Below are positions 55,851 through 64,000 of a stretch of 64,000 nucleotides of DNA, piece by piece. The translations under genes were made by a program, and so were the position numbers. Under the pieces are notes generated by a model. It saw only the letters and a program-made list of their open reading frames with translations, did not search any database and was not told where the DNA came from. Source of the stretch: Posidonia oceanica (taxonomy: Eukaryota > Streptophyta > Magnoliopsida > Alismatales > Posidoniaceae); the NCBI GenBank assembly GCA_037176725.1, contig JAZBRS010000076.1, positions 117,075,001-117,139,000 of the forward strand. Direction: 5' to 3'. Position 1 is the first letter of the stretch; each line of letters begins with the position of its first letter.

Positions 55851-57110
55851 TCAATGGTAGTACTTCTTGAGGTAGCAAGAATTAACCAGTCCTGATTGCT
55901 CAACTCGGTCCATGTCCTCAAGGATCACCGCACCACCAAAGGGGATTTTCTTGACAATGAAAGGGTCATGCCAATTGGGCCTGAATTTGCCACGGGTGTC
56001 AGGCAGATGAATAGCTCGCAAGACTAGGTCACCGGGCACGAGATGCCAGGGTTTGACCTTCTTCTAATAAGCTTTGGCCATGCGCCTCCGATAGCATTAG
56101 GCATGATGCATGGCTTGCAATCTGTGCTTGTCGATCAGATTCAGCAGGATGTAGCGATCTTCAATCCATTCTGCCTCCTTCAGCTCAGCTTCTCGTAGGA
56201 TCCGGAGTGATGGGATCTCTACCTCAATGGGTAAAACAGCCTCCATGCCATACACAAGTGAATATGGAGTTGCTCCTATTGATGTCCGGACCGACGTTCT
56301 GTATGCCCAAAGGGCATATGGAAGCTTGTCATGCCAGTCCTTATGAGTCTCAGCCATTTTCTTCAGGATCTTCATAATATTTTTGTCGGCTGACTCAACT
56401 GCACCATTCATCTGTAGCCGATAAGGTGAGGATCTATGGTGCTTGATCTTAAAACTCTGGAGATAGTCCTCAATCCTCTAGGCTATGAAGTTCTTGCCGT
56501 TATCAGATATGAAGGCGTGCGAGACCCGTATCGGGCAATGATGTTGTTCCTGATGAACTTTTCTGTTGCCGCGGCTATGACATTCTTGTACGAGGCCGCC
56601 TCCACCCACTTGGTGAAGTAATCAATTGCTACTAGGACAAAGTGATGACCATTGGAGGCTGCAGGATGAATAGCCCCGATGACGTCAATTCCCCATGTAA
56701 AGAAGGGCCATGGTGACGGCATGCTGTGCAATTGCTATGGGGGAGCATGAATGAAGTTCCCATGGATCTGGCAGTTGTGGCATCTACACACAAACTGGCA
56801 GCAATCTGCCCCCATGGTTGACCAAAAATAGCCTTGAAGCATGATCTTTTTGGCTAGCAACACACCGTTCATATGAGGACCGCATGTCCCTTCATGAACT
56901 TGGAGCATCAGTGTGTCGGCTTCTATCTTGTCCACACAACGAAGGAGCATCTGATTGTAGGATCTCCTATAAAGGTGTCCTGCTCCTAGCACATATCTTG
57001 AGGCTAGACGTGCCAAAGTCTTCATGTCGGCCACCGAAGCATCGGGCAGAAAACTGCCAGACTCCAAGAAGGTTTGGATGTCATGGTACCATGGGAGATG
57101 ATCTGAGGGG
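55851..57110 (-). pseudogene. Integrase of element B
   Basis: The zinc-binding region lies in the frame 56,735-57,616: HEGTCGPH (both His) and CHNC (both Cys). The core begins TWGIDVIGAIHPAA with the first Asp (56,690), keeps the Trp lost in A, and is then shifted at about 56,520, before the SDNG motif. The Glu lies in NGAVESADKN (56,411). The C-terminal GKFRPNWHDPFIV matches the GPY/F pattern. A stop at 56,732 separates the zinc domain from the core. The end at 55,853 is LKKYYH. Confidence 0.88.
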
Positions 57111-57219
57111 TCCACCTCTTCAATGCTCATGCATTGTACAGGCTTCTCTATATGTGTGACTAACACGTCCACTGTATGGTCCTCTGATATGGAGAGCCAA
57201 GATGTTAAAGTTGCCAGTG

Positions 57220-57616
57220 CGTCTGCATAAGCGTTCTTGGTTCTACTCATGAAGGTGAAACAGATCTCCTTGAACTCTTCAATGAGCTTCAGAAGGTACT
57301 CATGGTACGGCACAAGCTTGGGGTCCCTGGTCTGCCATTCTCCATTGACCTGGGATATGACGAGCATCGCATCCCCAAATACTCTCAGCTGTCGCACGCC
57401 ATGCTCAAGTGCGACTTGGAGTCCCAAGATGCTTGCCTCGTATTCAACTTCATTGTTGGTGCACTCGAAGGTCAATTTCCTCGCAAAAAGGATCCACTGA
57501 CCTTGCAATGACGCGAGAACTGCACCAATGCCCCTGCCCCTCTTATTGGCAGTGCCATCATAATACACATGCCAAAGTTGCTCGTCCTCAGGACCCTCTA
57601 GCTCTGAGTCCTTCAT
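57220..57616 (-). pseudogene. Second (archaeal-type) RNase H of element B
   Basis: All four acidic residues are intact: YYDGTANKRGRGIGAV (codon 20), NNEVEYEASILGL (58), VFGDAMLVISQV (82) and NAYADALATL (132). The start at 57616 is the first Met of the open frame; in the polyprotein it is internal. It continues in one frame into integrase. It is the best copy of this domain in the window. Confidence 0.85.
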
Positions 57617-57703
57617 GGCAAAAAGGATGTCCTCGTCAGGGAACTGAGTCTAGAGGAGCAGATACTCAGGTAGGGGTAAGTCAACCAAGTGGTCTGCCAT
57701 TGC

Positions 57704-58090
57704 CTACCCCTTCATCGACTTCTGTGTGATGAAAGTGATGTCGTATTGGGATAACAACACTTGCCACTTGATGCATTTGCCTACTAATGCTGGCTTTTGG
57801 AAGAGAAACTTCATCGGATCATGCCGACATAGAAGTAGGACAGGGTACGCCATCATGTAGTGCCTTAATCGCTGTGTGGCCCAGACAAGGGATAGGCAAA
57901 CCTTCTCAATGGTGCTATACTTGGCTTCGCAGTCATTGAATTTCTTACTAAGATAGTAGATGGCCCGCTCCTTATGACCTGACTCGTCATGTTGGCCCAA
58001 GACTGCACCCATGGAATGCTGAGTGGTGGAGAGATAGAGAAGCAGAGGTATCCCCGACGTTGGAGGTACCAAAACAGGAGGCTTGACCAA
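57704..58090 (-). pseudogene. RNase H of element B
   Basis: It is intact across 128 codons: LLLYLSTTQHSMGAVLGQHD, AIYYLSKKFNDCEAKYSTIE, CLSLVWATQRLRHYMMAYPV and LLLCRHDPMKFLFQKPALVG. It ends TQKSMKG before a stop. A frameshift joins it to RT. Confidence 0.88.
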
Positions 58091-58880
58091 GAGCTGCTTG
58101 ATCTTGTCAAATGCAGCCTGGCACTCGACATTCCAACTGATCTGCGCATTCTTTCGTAGAAGCTTGAGGATCGGCTCACAAATGGGCGTGAGCTGCGCAT
58201 TGAACCGACTAATATACTACAGGCGCCCCAACAGTCCTCTAACTTCCCTCTCAGTTGCAGGGGGAAGCATGTCAATGATTGCTCTGGCCTTGCTGGGGTC
58301 CACCTCAATCCCCCTCTGGCTGATGATGTAGCCCAAAAGCTTCCCGGAAGAAACTCCGAACACACATTTGTTGGGGTTGAGGCAAAGCTTGTAGCGCCTA
58401 AGGTGATCAAAGAGCTTTCTCAGGCAAGGCATGTGATCTTCGGACTCTTTGGACTTGGCGATCATATCATCTACATAAACCTCAACCTCCTGGTGCATGA
58501 GGTTGTGGAATAATGCAGTCATGGCTTGCTGATATGTCGCCCCTGCATTCTTGAGGTCAAAAGGCATCACTTGATAGCAGAAGACTCCCCATGGGGTGAT
58601 GAAGGATGTCTTTTCCATATCCTCCTCTGCCATTCTGATTTGGTTGTAGCCTGAGAAGCCATACATGAATGAAAGCATCTTGTGTCCTGTGGTATTGTCA
58701 ACTAGGACATAAATGAGTGGCACTAGGAAATCATTCTTAGGACTCACCTAGTTCAGGTCCCTGTAATCAATGCACATGCATACTCGGCCATCCTTCTTGG
58801 GTACTGGCACGACATTTGCAAGCCACTCTGGGTACAGGATGACCTTGAGGAAATTGACATTGTGTTGCTTCACAATTTCC
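58091..58880 (-). pseudogene. Reverse transcriptase of element B
   Basis: The open part (58,747-58,217) has MLSFMYGFSGYNQIRMAEED, TPWGVFCYQVMPFDLKNAGA and YVDDMIAKSK (about 58,480). In this copy the motif LSLMDGFSGYNQ reads LSFMYGFSGYNQ, so the first catalytic Asp is Tyr. A stop after CIDYRDLN at about 58,749 separates it from the upstream KKDGRVCMCIDYRD. C and A keep the Asp. The connection region reads INAQ...KLLRKNAQISWNVE, which A has lost. Confidence 0.88.
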
Positions 58881-58889
58881 TCCTTGAGC

Positions 58890-60120
58890 ATCAACGGCCA
58901 TTAATGCGGACCTCCTTGACCTCTTCGGCTGTGCCGATGTTGATAACCTCTGCCTCCTCTTCAACATGGAGGTTTGGCCCTTCGGGGCCATCGTCATAGG
59001 GCAGGAATTTACACGTCGCTTCTTCTTCTACGCCTATATCTTCCTCTTGATCATCCTCCTCTTCGTACGTAATAAGCTCCGAGAGGATCTCCTTCTCGAA
59101 TATCGGATCGATGACATCAAAGGAGAGGATGTGCTCGGTGCTCTGCCCTTGACGCTTCAAGATGGTCACGCTGACTCTGGTGTTCTTATATCGACACTAC
59201 GTGACCTCTTCCCTGGTAGTCTTTAGACCTGCTGATAGACCAGGTTGCTCTACTTCTACTACCTCTATTATGTTTTTGGGGTTTTCCAAATTTTTTGATT
59301 TTTTTGGATTTTCTGATATGTACACAAGTGTGGTAGGTATTTGGCAGCTATCCTTCTCCTAACTGATCTGACTACTGCCACCTGGGTCACTGCCCAAACC
59401 TAAATTGGCATTTTTTTTTCTCATCTCCACCACACCAGAGGTGGGGTTTGGGCTGAACATACCATCTAGACCCGCCTCCCAACTGCGAAGTGATCAACTC
59501 GTCGGGTCTGGTGGATGCAACCTCCGACTCCTCCAAGACCATGATGGCTGAGTGGTCTTGTTGTCGACTAGAACAATCAAGCTCGCATTCTGTTATCACC
59601 GCCTTTCCCTTCCTCAGCACATGCTGCTCTGCAGCCTCCTCTGCCAATACAGTGAGCTACTCTTGGAACAAAAGTTCCAAGTCACCAAGCTGGCTGTCTA
59701 TCTCTACCATTGCTCCCTCATCCTCGTTTGGACCGAAATCAAGGTAGTAGGCTCTGGCCGCTCCTGGGGCCACATGCTCAATCACCTGGACCTCCCTATT
59801 GGTCCGATCTGTCTCTATCATATGCTCCTCGTCTGAGTAAAAGTCCTCAATGCAGACCCACTCCTCTGTTGGCAGTGGGAATGTCTGGTGCAGTCCCGAC
59901 TGTGCTGATGTCTGACTCTTGTTGGGATCAAGAGTACTTGCACTGATGAAGTTGGTGAGATCCTGTGGAATGATCAACTTTCGGTTCTTTGAGCGCACGA
60001 ATCCATCCTTGTGAGGCTGCCAGTCGTAGCCAATTCCTTCATTATCTCTCCTCTCTACTGCTGCAATGGGCTCGGCAATCCCTTGGCCGTATCGCCTGAG
60101 TGGTGTCCCCATCTCATAAC
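58890..60120 (-). pseudogene. PR-RT linker and G-patch-like segment of element B
   Basis: Near 60,100 MGTPLRRYGQGIAEPI is a decayed G-patch tail. EEWVCIEDFYSDEEHM (59,860) and GDLELLFQE (59,665) align with A. The segment at 58,891-59,169 is acidic (EEEATCKFLPYDDGPEGPNL). It is shorter than in A because the Ala/Ser/Thr-rich expansion is absent. A pyrimidine-rich stretch at 59,270-59,330 interrupts the frames. Confidence 0.6.
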
Positions 60121-60121
60121 C

Positions 60122-60900
60122 CTAATGGCGACATAAGTTCTCGAACATCAAAGAAGGGTTGGAACGAACGGCCAGGCTGGCTTGTTCGAGAACTAGAATT
60201 AAATTAACCGGCTCAAACCGATTGACACGATAAAGTACGTTAGAGGGTTTAAGGTCGAACTGGACAGTCTGTAAAGAGACAACCTCGACTTTCTCCTGAT
60301 CGAAGTTTTCCACCATAACGATGACAACATCGTCACCCCAACGGAACTTGATCATGCGATGGAGAGTCGAGGGGAGCACTAGATGCTTGTAGAGCGAAGG
60401 GTGCCCAAGCAAGAGGCTAAGAGAAGGCTCAAGATCAACGATGTAGAACTCTACATCGAAAACAACAGGTCCTATAATGAGGAGAACGATTAGGATCCCC
60501 AGTGCATCATGGTGTGTGTTATCAAAGGCGGTCATTCCCTTTGTAGCTGGTGTAATGTCCTTGGCTTTGAATCTGAGTCGGCTTGCTGTGCGCAAGGGAC
60601 AGACATTGAGGCCTGCTCCATTATCAACCAGCATCAAGGGAATACAAAAAGTCTGGTACTGCACCAAGATGAACGGGGTTGGTTATGGTTTATCCCCGTC
60701 GGAGGCAATTCATCACTTGAAAAAGAGATGACTTGCGGAACCGCAATCATGCCCACCATGGTCTCGAGGGCAATGGCCTCAATGGTCGAGGAGACGTGGG
60801 CAGCCTAGAAAACTCTAAGAAAGGCCTCCCTATGCTCTGAGGATGTGTGGATGAGATCCTAGATGGAAATATCAGCCTTCACCTTCTTCAACTGTGTGGT
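60122..60900 (-). pseudogene. Aspartic protease of element B
   Basis: VDNGAGLNVCPL is the active site (near 60,630), with Asn in the usual Thr/Ser position as in A. MTAFDNTHHDALGILIVLLI, VEFYIVDLEPSLSLLLGHPS and KFRWGDDVVIVMVE follow. The upstream helical segment (ISIxDLIHTSSEHREAFLR) is broken by a stop near 60,857. The rest of the domain (60,667-60,122) is open. Confidence 0.85.
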
Positions 60901-62190
60901 GTTATCGGCAGAAGGCTGGTCCTTCCTCGGAACAATAGGGGATGAGGTGGAGGGCTGAGCTAGGTTATCTACTGTGAAAGTCCTAGCAGGCTGTCTCATA
61001 GGAGGTGAAGGAGTTGACTCTAGGTAACCAGGTCTGGATGTCAAAGCTGCTGGCTGGTACCCCCTCTCAGACTGCGTAATTTCTATGCACACTTGTGTGG
61101 CATAATCATAAGGAACACGGTGGGTGTCCTTGGTTAGGCTGATGACCAGTGGGGTGTGCACTGCTAGCTCCAACGGGGCTACAAGTAGGCTGACAAGAGA
61201 GGGAACTGACTGAGACGGGTAGTGAGCTAAGGGAGAAGGCCCTGGCTGAGATTGGGCTAACAAACAGATAGGCAACTGAGCTTGGGATGATGTGGCGAAT
61301 GGCGCAGTGGTGTGCTCTAACTCTACAGTCAACCGTATCATATGAATTGCTGACTCAGAACTAGCGAGTGCCGACTGATACAAGTGCGCAAGAAAAGGCT
61401 GAGAGATGTGATGAATCAAAGAAGAGGGGTCCACTACTGGTGTGGCAGGATCAGAAGGAAAGACACAATGAACTCTTGAGGGCCCAGCGCCACCCGAGCT
61501 CGAGTGTGGAGGCAAGGGCTGGTTAACTATGTTGGGGTGTTGAGGTGTAGGGCTAGGTGTAGGCGGTGGCACAGGAGTGGAGGCTGCCTCCTGAGTGTCA
61601 ATAATGATGACCCCGCGGTCAATCAAATCCTAAATCGCATTCCGCAATGTATAATAGCTATCAGTCGAGTGCCACGCAGCTCGATAGAAACTACAATAGA
61701 GGTTCGTGTTGTACCAATACGGAAGAGGACTCAATGGTGGGTGAACCTCGAGAAGCCTTAGGAGTGACGTGACCTTGGGAAAGACTACACTCAAAGGCTC
61801 GACCAATGGAGTATAGTTGTGCGGAGCGCGTTGAGGCCGTCTTTGCCCCTGGCGTGCTTGCCAGACCAGTGGAGCAAGATATACTGGTCGGGTGGTGGGA
61901 GTGATGTGTGGTGTGGGTGTCCTAAGTGTTGGAGCATATACCACTTGACTTGGACCGGGCTAAGCCACCACATTGATTGGCATGGCATGGGGATGAACAT
62001 ATGCAACAGAGGGCTTCAGAGGATCTCTTCTCCTAGGGTTGTTGTTGCCACTGTTGTTGCTACTACTGCCACTATTGTGTTTGGCAAATGCAGATAGTGT
62101 GGCAAAGCTACTGCTACAGAGTGAGCCTTCCACGTGGGCACCTGCCCGAATCAAAGATGAGAAGGTGGTGATAGGCACGATGCTCAACAA
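60901..62190 (-). pseudogene. gag C-terminal half and knuckle of element B
   Basis: MIDRGVIIIDTQEAAS (61,626) follows the knuckle CSFYRAAWHSTDSYYTLRNA (about 61,690), which has lost two ligands. Pro/Ser/Thr-rich stretches (61,626-60,859) lead to PR. The Asn-rich stretch near 62,040-62,080 (SGSSSNNSGNNN) and LIRAGAHVEGSL match A (12,735-13,050). Confidence 0.65.
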
Positions 62191-62214
62191 GCCCCCTATG
62201 TTTGGCTACACACC

Positions 62215-63724
62215 TCAAATGATAATCTCAATAGACTCATCATCGGAGGGTCTATCTCGAACTTGTGAGGCGAGGGTGCACCATCGGCCAACGTACTCCC
62301 TGAATGGCTCATGGGGTCTCTGCCTAATGGAGACAAGATCCTTGTGCTTTGGGATCAAGTCGAGGTTAAAGGAGTACTGCTCCAGGAATGCATGATTGAG
62401 GTCGTTCCAAGTCCAGATCGTGGCCATGACAAGGGAAGTGAACCACTTGAGCATGGGGCCAGTTAAACTCTTCTGGAATAGGCGGATCAAGAGCCTATCG
62501 TCAACCTGAAGCTGAGCAAAGTCTCTGCAGTATGCCCGAAGATGTGAGATTGGGCAACCCTTACCGTTATACTTCTCGAATTCCAAGACATGGAAATTTA
62601 CAGGGAGTACTACCTCTGGGAAATAACAGAGGTCCCGAAACTGGTAAGGTCGGTGGTCTCCACCCTGCGATGATCATTGCGCTCTCTCTACATCCCCCAC
62701 TCCAGCAAGGAGTGTATCTAAGGGTTCTACCGATGATGATTGTGCAGGTAGGGCAGGAGCCACGTACGCTGAATAGGCTATCCCTAAGGGATCCTCTAGA
62801 TCTACCATCGTGACACCTAGTGCCATGACGCAAGGGTCAGCGTACCCGTGTGATGGTGTTGAAGGAAAAGGTATGCCTGATGGAGGTAGGACCTGTGGAG
62901 GCACAAAAAAGGGATATGTAGACGACTGTGCTGCGTAAGGTGTAGAATGTGGGAACAACAGTTGCTGCAATGGTATGACACCAGGCAGCGGAGTCTGTGC
63001 GTGCTATGCTCCTGCCAACCCAAGGGGCTGGCCACCAGATACCAAAGGTGGAAACTGTGCGCTAAGTGGTCTCTGTGCTGAAGGTGCAGTAGGGTGAGAA
63101 GTTAGGGTGATGGCCGAGGTGAAGGTGCAGTAGGGTGTGAGCCTGGAACACATAAAAAGGTTGCTGGACCTCAGGTGTAACTGGGAATACAGGTGGGCAA
63201 ATAGATAGAGCCATGTCCTGCAGTGTCTGGGCCATCTCCATCATATTCTGATACTGCTCGTCAGGGGTCCCGTCAGTGGGAAGACTGAAGTGCAGGACCG
63301 GTGAGGGATCAGATGCCAAAAGTGGCTGGGACACAGACTATCCAAAGGGGAAGGATCCTATAACAGAGGAGGACTCAGCAGAGTGGGTGCCAAAAGTATC
63401 GAAGCCCTGAGTAAGGGTAGCAGTGAACTGGAAATCCGAAGCATGAGTGGCGGTCACCGAAACAGACTCGGTGACAGACCCTGTACAGGCAAAAGTCTAC
63501 CGATGCCCTAAGATGAGCGGAGTGAAGCTCCCAAGCGCCAGAGACTGGAATGCCTGATAGGAAGGAACAACAGAAGTGACAGCAAAGGAGTAAAGAGCTG
63601 ACATCAGGACACCCTCCCAAGCAACCGAAAGTGAAGTCTCGTTAACACCTTGGGTCATGGCTGAGCGAGTGAGGATAGGGCTGCGACGAAAACCAAAAGG
63701 ATGAGACCTACGGGGAGCTATCAT
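62215..63724 (-). pseudogene. gag N-terminal and core of element B
   Basis: The start at 63724 (MIAPRRSHPFGFRRSP) is conserved with A at 14590. The middle (63,334-63,062) holds DGTPDEQYQNMMEMAQTLQD, also shared. The core (62,586-62,215) has FEKYNGKGCPISHLRAYCRD, LIRLFQKSLTGPMLKWFTSL, FLEQYSFNLDLIPKHKDLVS and FREYVGRWCTLASQ. Frames change between these parts. The GREYVGRW-type motif, damaged in A, is intact here. Confidence 0.85.
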
Positions 63725-64000
63725 CGGAAACGACGAATAACTCGGGAAAAGATGGTCGAGAAAGTGTCACTATAGGGGTATCAGAGAAGGAACGACTCGA
63801 ACTCCGACTAAGGAACTCACTCTCTAACCTGTAACAACACACAAAAACGAATGTCAGATCTCGACAAGACAAATGCAAATGTTATTAGGGTGGCATGATG
63901 CATATGAATGCTTTCTAATCTCTCTCACCAATCTAAGTGTGTCCTAGTAGATGTTCTACACCAGGCTCTCACAAACGGATATAGGTCTTCGACTCAAGGA
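63725..64000 (-). other. 5' leader of element B (partial)
   Basis: Aligns with 14,591-14,870 of A, sharing CTCTCACCAATCTA and CCTAGTAG words. The primer site and 5' LTR lie beyond the window. Confidence 0.6.

Larger units (their letters stand above)
53549..64000 (-). mobile_element. Element B: Tat-lineage retrotransposon, main body (5' LTR off window)
   Basis: On the minus strand the order is gag (from 63724), knuckle, PR (60.6 kb), linker, RT (58.7 kb), RNase H, second RNase H, IN (to about 55.85 kb) and a repeat-rich 3' region. The 3' region continues after C at 29175 down to the purine tract and LTR at 26447. It is homologous to A throughout. Its total span without insertions would be at least 13.2 kb plus the LTRs. 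It has several frameshifts and stops but keeps all catalytic residues I checked. Confidence 0.88.

Overview
This window is plant nuclear DNA made almost entirely of nested LTR retrotransposons. No ordinary host gene, tRNA, rRNA, bacterial operon or CRISPR array is visible. The evidence is Ty3/Gypsy polyproteins with the Tat-lineage signature (two consecutive RNase H domains before integrase), LTRs starting TGTWGACACCC or TGTAGATATCCC, purine-tract and tRNA-type primer sites, and plant-style U-rich introns. The species cannot be named from the sequence.

Layout: (1) 1-5085 is the right-hand LTR, plus strand, of element E, whose left part lies outside the window. (2) 5086-21138 is element A, minus strand: gag at 14.6 kb, then PR, RT, RNase H and IN down to 5.9 kb, preceded by a 5.4-kb 5' LTR (15719-21138). 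E sits in A's 3' untranslated part. (3) 21139-22507 and 25860-26447 are pieces of the 3' LTR of element B (minus strand), split by solo LTR X (22508-25859, target duplication GTTTG). (4) 26448-29175 is the 3' end of B's internal region: purine tract, an array of about 68-bp repeats, and shorter repeats. (5) 29176-53548 is element C, plus strand, 24.4 kb, complete with two LTRs (1506 and 1552 bp) and a GTGGT target duplication. (6) Solo LTR D (36305-39252, duplication TCGAG) interrupts C's open frame. (7) 53549-64000 is the rest of B: a second repeat array, IN, RNase H, RT, linker, PR and gag. B's 5' LTR lies beyond the right edge.

Nesting order: B is the oldest layer. C landed in B's 3' region, X and A in B's 3' LTR, D in C, and E in A. 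All coding regions are decayed by stops and frameshifts, yet catalytic motifs are still readable.

The most interesting content is in C. Between pol and the 3' LTR it carries about 6.3 kb of antisense genes, a two-exon gene (49555-50923) and a nine-exon gene (44621-48903). Both resemble plant mobile domain (PMD) proteins, with GT-AG introns and exon phases that still fit. C also has two tandem retropepsin domains. Other notable signals are quadruple GTTGGACGC inverted motifs in the X and B LTRs, repeat arrays with internal inverted arms in B, PBS-like sequences inside the LTR ends, and a templated inverted filler at a deletion in A's RT region.
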